DNA of 16,917 bases. Origin: Candidatus Zixiibacteriota bacterium. Its GTDB lineage: Bacteria > Zixibacteria > MSB-5A5 > SM1-73. Position 1 is the stretch's first letter. The number at the start of each line of letters is the position of its first letter. The notes under the pieces are model-generated. The model ran no database searches. It was not told the DNA's origin and worked only from the letters and a program-made list of their open reading frames with translations. Positions 1 to 7,957 of the stretch are shown piece by piece. The position numbers were made by a program, and so were the translations under genes. The stretch is taken from the NCBI GenBank assembly GCA_023127875.1, contig JAGMFA010000026.1, forward strand, positions 1 through 16,917, written 5' to 3'.

Positions 1-9
1 CAGGGTGAA

Positions 10-85
10 CCCCTCTCCATTTCATGGAGAGGGGGATTAGGGGGAGAGGTCAAAGAAAGCCCATCCTGCAAAGTGCGGGATGGGC
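10..85. repeat. Two palindromic hairpins at the window edge
   Basis: Two strong inverted repeats lie upstream of the first gene. Positions 10-20 pair with 24-34 (CCCCTCTCCAT / ATGGAGAGGGG, loop TTC). Positions 59-70 pair with 74-85 (GCCCATCCTGCA / TGCGGGATGGGC, loop AAG, one G-T wobble). No T-tract follows either, so they look like intergenic repeat elements rather than terminators. The open frame from 24 runs through them, which argues that this upstream part is not coding. Confidence 0.7.
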
Positions 86-128
86 TCAAGATTACCTGAA
101 TCACACAAAACTATTCCCACTTCAAAAG

Positions 129-2426
129 ATGTCAGTCGATTTGCCAAAATTCTCCAATACGACCCAGTTTCTTTTGACTTGTATTCTTCTTGGTTTTTCC
201 TCCATGGTTGCCCAGATCGTGCTTTTTCGAGAGATGATGGTCTCCTTCTACGGGAATGAACTGAGTTTAGGAGTTATGCTTTCGGTATGGCTTTTCTGGG
301 TGGGAGTGGGTTCGGCTTTAGGCAATAAGATAGCCGGCAAAAAAGGTTATTCGCCTCGAAAACTTTCCCTCTGGTATTTTTTGATCTCCGCCGCAACTTT
401 GCTTTCCATTATTCTTATAAGATTCTCTAAGCAGATTTTGGGAACCGCTCCAGCAGAAATCGTGGGGTTTTTTCCAATGTTGTTGTTCGCATTCATGGTG
501 ATGAGCTTTCTCTGTTTAATTCTGGGTATAGCCTTTGTGCTAAACTCCAAATCCTGGGCATTTGATGAAAGCCTGATTTTTTCGGTCAATCGGGTATATC
601 TGTGGGAATCTTTGGGCGCGGGTTTGGGCGGATTTCTGGTCACCTTCGTTTTGATTCCAAATTTCTCCAATTTTAAAATAGCAGTTTTCTTGTTCTCCTT
701 AAATCTTCTTTTCTTTACTTTTCTTTTGACCCGGAACTCAAAGAGACGGACAAAGGCATTAGTGTGGGTAGCGGTGATTTTTGTGATCTTAGGTTTTTCC
801 GCATCAAAGCTGGATGAGTCGCTTGATCGTTTCTCCGCCAGCCGGATGTGGAGAAACTTACCTTTAGTTTATTCTAAGGATACCAGATATGGTAATATTT
901 CGGTGACCAAACAATATGAACAGGTCACATTTTACGAGAACGGCTTGATGTTGTTTTCGTATCCAGATGAGTCTTCCGCAGAAGAGGCAGTTCACTTTGC
1001 CCTTTTGGAACACCCTGATCCACAAAGCCTTCTTCTGATCGGAGGAGGAGTGGGAGGAGCGTTGTCTCAGGCACTGAAGTACGATAGCTTGAAGATAGAC
1101 TACGTGGAGATAGATCCGGAGTTGATAAGAACAGGAGCAGCCTATCTGCCAGAGGAGGAGACTAAATCTTTAAAAAATCCGTGGGTTCGCCTTCACTTTA
1201 AGGATGGCAGGCTTTTCGTTAGAGAAAGATTGAAACACAAAGACGAAAAACCCTATGACGTGATCATACTGAATCTGCCAGATCCCTCCACCGCCCAGTT
1301 AAATCGTTTCTTCACCTTCGAGTTTTTTGGTATGATAAAATCCATTCTAAATGAAGAAGGGGTTTTTTCCTTCAGGGTTAGCTCTGCTGAAAACTATATC
1401 AGCCGGGAGCTGAGCCAATATCTTTCCTCCATTCACCAAACCCTGAAGGCCAGTTTTGAAGAAGTGAAGATTCTCCCTGGCTCCAATAACATCTTCTTGG
1501 CTTCAAAAAAGAAAGATATGCTTTTCGATGATTGGCAGATCATGGTCACACGGTTGAAACAAAGAGGGATTTCCACCCGATTTGTGAATGAGAATTTCTT
1601 GCCAGATCGTCTTTCTCCACTCAGAGTAGCTTTCTTAAAAGGCACCTATCCCCAAAACGAGGGCAGGATAAACTACGATTTAAAACCGATATGCTACTTT
1701 TACAACAGCATCCTGTGGAGCAAACAGTTTAAGTCTTTAGAAAAACCGCTTTTGCTCTTCCTCTCTCATGTCCGCCCCAGTTGGTTTATGGGGGCAACCA
1801 TCTTTGTATTCTCCATTATCTTTCTTCTATGTGTATTGTTGGGATCGAGGTCATCAAATCTGGCTTTGGCCGTTATCTTCGTGACAGGCTTTACCAGCAT
1901 ATTGGTGGAGATAATCGTTGTTCTGTCCTTTCAAATATTTTATGGATACATCTATTCAATGATCGGACTGATATTCACCCTTTTTATGTTGGGGCTTGTC
2001 TTTGGTGCTCTTCTCATACAGAGGATTGCCAGCAGGAAAAGAATCAGCTTCAAAGGACTGGTTTTAGTTCAATTCCTTCAGGTGATCTTCATATTTTCTC
2101 TTTTGGTTATGATCTGGGCTTTTTCAGAAAGTTCCCCTTCAGATGTAGGTGTAATGATATTTTTGCTTTTGCTTATAACTGTTTCGGGGTTGTTAGGGGG
2201 GATGGAGTTTGCCTTAGCGAATCATCTCTTCTTGGAGAAGAGAACTACCCTAAAGGCTGGAACCGGTTACTCTGTTGATCTATTGGGTGCGAGTTTAAGT
2301 TCAATCTTGGCTTCCGCTATCCTGATTCCACTTTTAGGAATTCCCACCACCCTTATCATGGTTTTACTGATAAACCTCATCTGCCTTGGTTTTCTTTTGA
2401 TTCCCGTCAGATCATTGTCAAGTTAA
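129..2426 (+). CDS. Polytopic membrane protein with embedded spermidine/spermine synthase-like domain
   Basis: Integral membrane protein of about 765 residues. The N-terminal third has about seven hydrophobic segments (residues ~12-250). A cytosolic Rossmann methyltransferase-type domain of the spermidine synthase family follows (~270-480), then six or seven more helices to the end. In the soluble domain I see the SAM/dcSAM-binding glycine motif IGGGVGG (from ~304), the acidic strand VEIDPEL (E327, D329) and LNLPDPSTAQLNRFFT (~381-396). In true aminopropyltransferases the last motif is normally DSTDP; here the first Asp is Asn (N382) and the second is kept (D385), so polyamine synthesis should not be assumed. 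The frame is open from 24, but its first 35 codons cross palindromic repeats, so ATG 129 is preferred; no clear SD precedes it. Family assignment is firm; substrate is unknown. Confidence 0.85.
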   Translation: MSVDLPKFSNTTQFLLTCILLGFSSMVAQIVLFREMMVSFYGNELSLGVMLSVWLFWVGVGSALGNKIAGKKGYSPRKLSLWYFLISAATLLSIILIRFSKQILGTAPAEIVGFFPMLLFAFMVMSFLCLILGIAFVLNSKSWAFDESLIFSVNRVYLWESLGAGLGGFLVTFVLIPNFSNFKIAVFLFSLNLLFFTFLLTRNSKRRTKALVWVAVIFVILGFSASKLDESLDRFSASRMWRNLPLVYSKDTRYGNISVTKQYEQVTFYENGLMLFSYPDESSAEEAVHFALLEHPDPQSLLLIGGGVGGALSQALKYDSLKIDYVEIDPELIRTGAAYLPEEETKSLKNPWVRLHFKDGRLFVRERLKHKDEKPYDVIILNLPDPSTAQLNRFFTFEFFGMIKSILNEEGVFSFRVSSAENYISRELSQYLSSIHQTLKASFEEVKILPGSNNIFLASKKKDMLFDDWQIMVTRLKQRGISTRFVNENFLPDRLSPLRVAFLKGTYPQNEGRINYDLKPICYFYNSILWSKQFKSLEKPLLLFLSHVRPSWFMGATIFVFSIIFLLCVLLGSRSSNLALAVIFVTGFTSILVEIIVVLSFQIFYGYIYSMIGLIFTLFMLGLVFGALLIQRIASRKRISFKGLVLVQFLQVIFIFSLLVMIWAFSESSPSDVGVMIFLLLLITVSGLLGGMEFALANHLFLEKRTTLKAGTGYSVDLLGASLSSILASAILIPLLGIPTTLIMVLLINLICLGFLLIPVRSLSS

Positions 2427-2478
2427 CATTATGAGATCCCTAAAAAAGTGCGCTTTAAGTGCGTTTCAAGGGAACAAA

Positions 2479-2556
2479 CCCCGCCAAAGGCGGGGCTATT
2501 GTAGTTGCCCAATTTATTGGGCTTTTTGGAAGCTCGATAAATCGAGCAACTACAAT
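2479..2556. repeat. Structured palindromic element with three-way-junction fold
   Basis: A first hairpin pairs 2479-2485 with 2489-2495 (CCCCGCC / GGCGGGG, loop AAA). Next, an 11-bp outer stem pairs 2498-2508 (ATTGTAGTTGC) with 2546-2556 (GCAACTACAAT). Inside it are GCCCAAT/ATTGGGC (2507-2513 with 2516-2522) and GCTCGAT/ATCGAGC (2532-2538 with 2541-2547). The inner hairpins share a GC dinucleotide with the outer stem, so the fold can branch-migrate. All stems are perfect. This is not a rho-independent terminator, since no T-run follows the stem directly. Confidence 0.75.
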
Positions 2557-2665
2557 CAAGGGACTTTTTCAGAGCTCTCATTACCCTATCCGACATTGGC
2601 TTGTTTTTCATTGAATTGGCAGTGCTATTGCGGAAAAAATGAATATACCTATACAAAAAAATTAG

Positions 2666-3110
2666 CTTTATCTGAAACCTTCTTGCCTCGACGATTGTAT
2701 AAAATATGAGTGCTGTGGAAGCGCTCAAAGTCAAAAGATCGACAGGGAAGAAGAGGTTATTTATTGGAAGCGTTTGGTCAAAGAGGAGATGTCTTGTTTA
2801 AAGCAAAACCAAACCCCAAAGAAAAATCATAAGATCAAAAACGAAATTCTGCCTGTACAAATCTTGCAAAAATTGTGAAACTTCTTGCATATCAGCTTTC
2901 AGGCTTTTTCTAATTACTAAAGGTGGACCTCTTCTGTTTATTGAATAATCTTTTGCATAACAACGGGTTAATTCTTGTATCCGAGGTCTCACAGTTGAGA
3001 ATAAGAATCGATATGGCGGTCTGTTCTTTGCTTAAACCAATAAGTGAAAACATCTTTCACCATGGAAGCAATTGCGGGCGAACACCTGAGATTAGAGGGC
3101 AGACTTGAAA
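2666..3110 (+). pseudogene. Possible decayed coding sequence, perhaps a transposase remnant
   Basis: Reading + in two frames gives fragments that look like a broken protein. One frame is open from 2666 to 2878 and includes KKNHKIKN. A second frame reads CLYKSCKNC from 2850 and, past two stop codons, IRGLTV near 2970. A Cys-rich ribbon followed by a basic/aromatic segment recalls the N-terminus of zinc-ribbon transposases such as IS1 relatives. I see no terminal inverted repeats, no DDE residues and no intact frame. The call rests on weak resemblance only; unstructured non-coding DNA is the alternative. Confidence 0.2.
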
Positions 3111-3132
3111 CTTTCAGAGCAGAGTTTTGATG

Positions 3133-3160
3133 TTGACAAAATGAGAATTTGTATTAGATT
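3133..3160 (+). promoter_or_regulatory. Sigma-70-type promoter of the S41 protease gene
   Basis: A perfect -35 box TTGACA (3133-3138) is followed after 16 bases by TAGATT (3155-3160), which matches four of six -10 positions. Transcription would start near 3167, giving a leader of about 30 bases that contains the GGAGG ribosome site at 3186-3190. The geometry is good but the -10 box is imperfect. Confidence 0.45.
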
Positions 3161-3196
3161 AACTTTAGTGAGGAAAATTAAATTTGGAGGTTGAAA

Positions 3197-4903
3197 ATGA
3201 AAGAACAAAGGAAATTCGGAGTTGCTGCTATAGCTCTGGCTTTGATTTCGGTGGCGATAATCTGGGTGGTGGGCTTGGGAGAAGCCACAGAAGAAACCGA
3301 GGTGATGAAGGAGCATGAGAGGGAGACTCTTTATAGTTATGTAAAGCTTTTTGATAAGGTGGCTTTTGACATAAATAAGAAGTATGTGGACTCGGTCAAC
3401 GTTAAAGATATGATCTATGCCGGAATAAGAGGAATGATAGAGACTCTCGATCCTTTCTCCACCTTACAGGATGTCAAAGCTCACGACCATTTGATGGAGA
3501 TGACTGAAGGGAAATATGAGGGATTGGGAATGACTATCTCCAAGAGGAACAACGTTATCACAGTCATATCCCCCATTGAGGGAACACCAGCATATCGCAT
3601 GGGGCTTCGAGCGGGTGATCAGATAGTCAAAATCGATGGCAAGTCTACCCAGGGAATGAGCACCGAGGCGGCTTCCAAGTTGATGAGGGGTAAACGGGGA
3701 ACCACAGTGGTTTTGACCATAGAAAGAGAAGGAGTGTCGGAACCTTTGGAATATGAAGTTGAACGGGCGATAATTGAGCTTACAAGCGTTCCTTATTATG
3801 GGGTAATGGATGGAGGAATCGGATACGTAAGATTAGTCAAGTTCTCCAAAGACTCTGGAAAGGAATTAGAGGATGCCATAGAAAACTTGAAGAGCGAAGG
3901 GATACAGGGAATGATCTTGGATCTGAGGAGCAACGGGGGTGGGCTCCTGGATCAAGCGGTTGAAACCTCAAACCTTTTTATCGACCAAGACAAGTTGATT
4001 GTATACACCCAGGGTCGAACCGAGTTCAAGCGAGAGTTTCATGCTAAAGAAGTTCCCGTCTTTCCTGACGATCCTCTGGTGATTTTGGTGAACGAAGGGA
4101 CCGCCTCTGCCTCGGAGATAGTCTCCGGAGCAATCCAGGACTGGGACAGAGGGGTGGTCATTGGAAACACTACCTTTGGTAAGGGACTGGTTCAGCAGAT
4201 AATTCCCATGCCCAAAAATACCTATCTGAAGCTGACCACAGCCAAGTATTATATACCCAGCGGAAGATGCATACAGAAACCAGAAATTGCCAGAAGACAA
4301 AAGGTGATAGAAGAGACAAAAGAGGGTGAAGAAGAACCAGATAGCCTGGTAAAGGTAGAAAAGGAGGTTTTTTATACCAAGGGCGGAAGGAAGGTGTATG
4401 GAGGTGGTGGAATAGTTCCGGATATTGAGGTCAACGTCCCCAAGTGGAAGCCCATCGAATATAATTTAGAGAGACATTCGATGTTTTTCAATTTCGCAGT
4501 AACATACATAGCTAAACACCCAGATATCTCTCAAGATTTCGAGGTGGATGATCAGATGTTGGAGGAGTTCAAACGATTTCTAAAGGAAAAAAACTTTACC
4601 TATAAGTCCGCCTTGGAGCTTGACCTGGAGCTATTGAAGAGTAAAATCGAAGAGCAAGAGAAATCCCAGATGTTTTCCGAGGCGGTGGAAGATTTAGAAC
4701 GGTTGATCGAAGAAGATAAGGAGGACGATTTCGAGGAAAGCATAGACTACATCAAGAAATCTTTGAAGAGAGATACATTGAATAATCTTTATGGTCAAAA
4801 GACATTCTATGAGCAGGTTGTATTAAAAACAGATCCTTATATTCAGAAAGCTTACCAGATCTTGACTGATGAAAATGAATATAAGACGATGTTAACGGAA
4901 TAA
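3197..4903 (+). CDS. S41 family C-terminal processing peptidase (CtpA/Prc type)
   Basis: Serine protease of 568 residues, anchored in or exported across the inner membrane by an N-terminal hydrophobic segment (~7-28), so it acts in the periplasm. In order: a short helical region, a PDZ domain (~105-185, starting near EGLGMTI and including RAGDQIVKIDG), the S41 catalytic domain, and a charged, probably coiled C-terminal extension (~400-568). The catalytic pair is visible: Ser304 in GTASASEI and Lys329 in FGKG, 25 residues apart as in E. coli Prc. Such enzymes trim C-termini of envelope proteins. The start is ATG 3197, six bases after GGAGG (3186-3190); a TTG two codons upstream is too close to the SD. 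A terminator follows, and a promoter sits just upstream, so the gene is probably monocistronic. The YTKGGRKVYGGGGI-x-PD stretch is like that of Bacteroidetes-type homologues. Confidence 0.95.
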   Translation: MKEQRKFGVAAIALALISVAIIWVVGLGEATEETEVMKEHERETLYSYVKLFDKVAFDINKKYVDSVNVKDMIYAGIRGMIETLDPFSTLQDVKAHDHLMEMTEGKYEGLGMTISKRNNVITVISPIEGTPAYRMGLRAGDQIVKIDGKSTQGMSTEAASKLMRGKRGTTVVLTIEREGVSEPLEYEVERAIIELTSVPYYGVMDGGIGYVRLVKFSKDSGKELEDAIENLKSEGIQGMILDLRSNGGGLLDQAVETSNLFIDQDKLIVYTQGRTEFKREFHAKEVPVFPDDPLVILVNEGTASASEIVSGAIQDWDRGVVIGNTTFGKGLVQQIIPMPKNTYLKLTTAKYYIPSGRCIQKPEIARRQKVIEETKEGEEEPDSLVKVEKEVFYTKGGRKVYGGGGIVPDIEVNVPKWKPIEYNLERHSMFFNFAVTYIAKHPDISQDFEVDDQMLEEFKRFLKEKNFTYKSALELDLELLKSKIEEQEKSQMFSEAVEDLERLIEEDKEDDFEESIDYIKKSLKRDTLNNLYGQKTFYEQVVLKTDPYIQKAYQILTDENEYKTMLTE

Positions 4904-4940
4904 AAGAATCATCTTTTTAAAATTAATCACAAAAGACCAA

Positions 4941-4969
4941 AACAAGCTCCTTGATGGGGCTTGTTTTTT
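4941..4969 (+). terminator. Rho-independent terminator after the S41 protease gene
   Basis: A ten-pair stem, 4941-4950 (AACAAGCTCC) with 4956-4965 (GGGGCTTGTT, one G-T wobble), has loop TTGAT and ends in a run of six T (4964-4969). It begins 37 bases past the stop codon. This is the clearest intrinsic terminator in the window. Confidence 0.85.
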
Positions 4970-4986
4970 ATTATTTTTGTGCACGC

Positions 4987-5050
4987 GGAAACCTTTAGGT
5001 TTCCATAGTGGAAAGCTAAAGCTCATTTGAGTCAACTGACCTTCCGCTAC
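4987..5050. repeat. Palindromic repeat element downstream of the terminator
   Basis: A strong hairpin pairs 4987-4994 with 4997-5004 (GGAAACCT / AGGTTTCC). It is followed by an outer stem of eight pairs, 5006-5013 (TAGTGGAA) with 5042-5049 (TTCCGCTA, one T-G wobble). Inside the outer stem are small hairpins CTCA-TT-TGAG (5022-5031) and GTCA-AC-TGAC (5031-5040). The right end reads CTAC, as in other elements of this window. Bases 5055-5062 (TGCCCGAC) match the right arm of the element at 14353. Confidence 0.55.
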
Positions 5051-5101
5051 ATCTTGCCCGACCACAACTCTCCTTTTTTCAAGAGGGCTCTCCCAAATTG
5101 C

Positions 5102-5135
5102 TTGACAGTTCTTATAAAAATTGCTTAATTAAGCA
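5102..5135 (+). promoter_or_regulatory. Putative promoter with 14-bp palindrome upstream of the M16 peptidase
   Basis: TTGACA at 5102-5107 is a perfect -35 box. After 16 bases comes CTTAAT (5124-5129), four of six matches to -10. This -10 lies inside a perfect 14-bp palindrome, TGCTTAATTAAGCA (5122-5135). AATTGCTT also occurs twice, at 5096-5103 and 5119-5126, 23 bases apart. A palindrome over the -10 is where a dimeric repressor could bind; that role is inferred from position only. Confidence 0.4.
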
Positions 5136-5166
5136 GACTTGAGAGGCAGGTGTAACAAAACTTGAG

Positions 5167-7869
5167 ATGAGTTTAAAATTAGCCAAGTTATCTGTACTAT
5201 TATTTTTGATGCTGTGGCTTATATCAGGATGCGGAAAGATGAATACCACTGATGTAACCCGAACTTTGTTAGATAACGGAATGATCGTATTGATCCAAGA
5301 ACGCCATTCTTCACCGGTGGTGGCCATCAATACCTGGGTCAACACCGGATATTTCAATGAGCCAGACAGCTTGACCGGCATCTCCCACCTTCTGGAGCAC
5401 ATGTTCTTCAAGGGGACCAAAAAAAGAAAGCTGGGACAGCTACGAGAGGAGACCAAAATGCTGGGCGGATATCTCAATGCGGGAACCATCTACGAATATA
5501 CACATTATTACACGGTGCTCCCCAGCCGGTTTGTTCAACCGGGGCTGGAGCTTCAGTCGGATGCTTTGTGGAATTCAGCCATCGATTCGGTGGAACTGAA
5601 GGAAGAAAAAAAGGTGGTCATTCAAGAGATCAAAAGAAAGATGGACAGCCCGGACGCATTAGCCTGGGAGAGGCTAATGGAGCTTGCTTTTAGTTATCAT
5701 CCTATTCGTCGATGGAGAATGGGAACACCAGAGCAGGTGGAAAGCTGGAGTAGAGATCAATTAAAGGATTACTTCAAAAGCTTTTATCGACCGGATAATA
5801 TCATCCTGGCAATAGTGGGGGACGTGGACACAAAGGAAGTATTAGAAGAGGTTAAAAGATATTATGACAATGTCAAAATGGAGAAGACCAAAAAGCCTCA
5901 AATTCCGCAAGTGGCTCTCCAGAATGAATTGAAATACTCTCAGATGAAAGGCGACATAACCCAGTCTTATCTTAAGATGGGATTTCACATTCCGGGACAA
6001 CTGGATGAAGACTTTTTTGCTCTGGAGGTTTTGGCTCATATTTTGGGGCATGGTCGAAGCTCCCGCCTTAGCCAGAGCTTGATCGAGAAAAAAAGACTGG
6101 TCAGCTCCATAACATCTGAGGCTTTTACTTTGAGAGATTTCGGGGTATTTCTGGTTGAGGCGGAGTTGGAAGCCAAAAACCTTTTGGAAACGGAGGCAGA
6201 GATTTTCCGGGAGATTGAAAGGGTCAAGACTCAGAAGATATATGATTATGAGATGGTTAAAGCCAAAAACGCTATTAAATTCTCATATCTTTCCTCCATC
6301 GAAACCGCGGTGGGGCGCTCTGAAAATCTGGCATCTTTTGAATCATATGGAGATTATCGATTGGGTGAGCAATATCTGAAGAGTGTGGAGAAGGTTACGC
6401 AGGAGGCTATCAAAAAGGTAGTTTCAAAATATCTGATTTTAGAAAATGCCAGCATATTGGAATACAGACCAGAGAGCCAGTTTGATGAAAAGATTACCGC
6501 CAGGGGAATAAGAGAAGAGATCTTAGAAGGATTAAAGGAGAAATTGGATGAGGGCAAAAGGATTGAACTGGAGTTGGCAAAATCCCAGGAGAATAAAGCT
6601 CCCCTTAAATTTGTTGAAGTGAGTGCCCAGGAAGAGACCCTTTCCTGTGGAGCCACCTTGATCACCAGGGAAAATCATTCTTTGCCCTTAGTCTCTCTGG
6701 GGATTTATTTCAAAGGGGGAAGAGCTTCCGAATCTTTAGAAAATTGCGGGATAACCCGGCTTACCCTGAGAGGAAGCTTGAAGGGAACTAAAAATAGAAG
6801 CGGAGAGGAGATATTCAATTCATTGGAAGCGTTGGGAGCGTCCATTCAAACGGAGGTAGAAGCAGATTATTTCGCATACAGGATTAAGCTTTTGTCCGCA
6901 GGATCCATGGGATCGGCGAACTTAGAAGCGGGTGTGGACATAATGGCAGATGTTATAAAAAATCCTGTTTTTGATCCGGAAGAGATAGAGAAGGAGAAAG
7001 GAATTCTTCTGGCAAAGATCGAAAAGAACAAAGATAGTATGAGAAACTATCCCATCCGGCTCTTCTATCAAGCCATCTTTCCTGATCATCCTTATGGTTT
7101 GAATGATTTGGGCGAAAAAGAGGCGGTTAGGACTTTAAATCAAGCACAGGTGAGATTGTGGCACAGCAAACATTTTTCCGCCAGCAATATGACCATCGTG
7201 GCGGTGGGTGATTTCGATTCCCCCGATTTAAAGCAAAAATTGGATAAACTGTTTGAGGATTTCAAAAAGGAAAAGATCAAAGAACAGAAGATTTCAAAGA
7301 TCGCTCTCCACTCTAAAGAAAACACGGTGATGGAAAGCCGATTGAAGGCTCAGACGGCACAGGCTTTAGGATTTGTCACCTGTCCTTACCAGGAAGACGA
7401 CTTATATGCACTAAAGGTTTTGCAGGTTATTGCTTCTGGAACCGGGGGGAGATTCTTTCACCAGCTCAGGGAAAAGAAGGGTTTGGCATACACGGTGTAT
7501 GGAGTCAATGATTCCTGGGAACAGGGTGGAGTTTTTTACGCCTACATAGCTACATCACCGGAGAATGAAAAACTGGCAAGAGAGGAGCTTTTGAGCGAAT
7601 TTTATAAGTTCAAGACTGATCAGGTGACAGATGAGGAGCTTGAAACCGCCAAAAACTATATCAGCGGAATGTATCAGATACATTTAGAGACCAATTCCGC
7701 TTTGGTGAAGCAATATGCCAAAGCGAAGCTTCTGGGAAAGGGAATAGAGGAAGTGGCATTATATCCACAGAAAATATCTCAGGTGACCAAAGAACAGGTG
7801 AAGGAGGTAGCCACAAGATATTTTGATCCCAATTACCTTGCTGTGGGTGTGATCAAGGGGAAAAAATAG
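5167..7869 (+). CDS. M16 family zinc peptidase, fused two-domain lipoprotein
   Basis: Protein of 900 residues that joins two M16 (pitrilysin/processing-peptidase) units in one chain. Residues 1-22 form a lipoprotein signal with lipobox ISGC (Cys22), so the mature enzyme should be lipid-anchored in the envelope. The N-terminal half is catalytic: HLLEH (His74, Glu77, His78) with third zinc ligand Glu154 in IQEI, fitting HXXEH-X75-E. The C-terminal half lacks this motif (ITRLTL at the matching place) but has the substrate-binding Arg/Tyr pair in LREKKGLAYTVYG (Arg768, Tyr775). One active and one inactive half is the usual closed-clamshell arrangement for degrading small peptides. ATG 5167 is the only start that keeps the whole signal sequence; the SD is poor (AGGTG near 5148). 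No terminator is evident before the deacetylase gene 88 bases on, so readthrough is possible. Confidence 0.94.
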   Translation: MSLKLAKLSVLLFLMLWLISGCGKMNTTDVTRTLLDNGMIVLIQERHSSPVVAINTWVNTGYFNEPDSLTGISHLLEHMFFKGTKKRKLGQLREETKMLGGYLNAGTIYEYTHYYTVLPSRFVQPGLELQSDALWNSAIDSVELKEEKKVVIQEIKRKMDSPDALAWERLMELAFSYHPIRRWRMGTPEQVESWSRDQLKDYFKSFYRPDNIILAIVGDVDTKEVLEEVKRYYDNVKMEKTKKPQIPQVALQNELKYSQMKGDITQSYLKMGFHIPGQLDEDFFALEVLAHILGHGRSSRLSQSLIEKKRLVSSITSEAFTLRDFGVFLVEAELEAKNLLETEAEIFREIERVKTQKIYDYEMVKAKNAIKFSYLSSIETAVGRSENLASFESYGDYRLGEQYLKSVEKVTQEAIKKVVSKYLILENASILEYRPESQFDEKITARGIREEILEGLKEKLDEGKRIELELAKSQENKAPLKFVEVSAQEETLSCGATLITRENHSLPLVSLGIYFKGGRASESLENCGITRLTLRGSLKGTKNRSGEEIFNSLEALGASIQTEVEADYFAYRIKLLSAGSMGSANLEAGVDIMADVIKNPVFDPEEIEKEKGILLAKIEKNKDSMRNYPIRLFYQAIFPDHPYGLNDLGEKEAVRTLNQAQVRLWHSKHFSASNMTIVAVGDFDSPDLKQKLDKLFEDFKKEKIKEQKISKIALHSKENTVMESRLKAQTAQALGFVTCPYQEDDLYALKVLQVIASGTGGRFFHQLREKKGLAYTVYGVNDSWEQGGVFYAYIATSPENEKLAREELLSEFYKFKTDQVTDEELETAKNYISGMYQIHLETNSALVKQYAKAKLLGKGIEEVALYPQKISQVTKEQVKEVATRYFDPNYLAVGVIKGKK

Positions 7870-7957
7870 AAGTTGAACCAAATTATAAATTGATTGAACA
7901 ACCTTAGGTCGTATCCGGTCCACAAAAGATTAATGAATTTGTCCAAAAAATAAGTCG

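Larger units (their letters stand above)
2427..3196. other. Gene-poor intergenic stretch
   Basis: No convincing intact gene lies in these 770 bases. The short open frames on both strands lack family motifs and overlap repeats. The left part holds a structured palindromic element (2479-2556) and a tail shared with another gap (2561-2579). The middle (about 2666-3110) may be decayed coding sequence. The right end holds a promoter and SD for the protease gene at 3197. Confidence 0.6.

Noticed and set aside
24..128. N-terminal 35-codon extension of the first gene
   Set aside because: It is translated from two palindromic repeats and has no SD; the membrane protein begins naturally at ATG 129.
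1781..2278. 165-codon open frame inside the first gene
   Set aside because: It lies wholly inside the well-supported membrane protein in another frame and shows no family motif.
2498..2556. tRNA or known riboswitch, suggested by the branched fold
   Set aside because: No tRNA consensus bases, CCA-side acceptor geometry or known aptamer core is present; similar folds recur with other sequences in other gaps.
2429..2734. Open frames on both strands after the first gene
   Set aside because: They run through the structured repeat at 2479-2556 and match nothing recognisable.
3191..3196. TTG start two codons upstream for the S41 protease
   Set aside because: It directly abuts the GGAGG, leaving no spacing for initiation; ATG 3197 has six bases.
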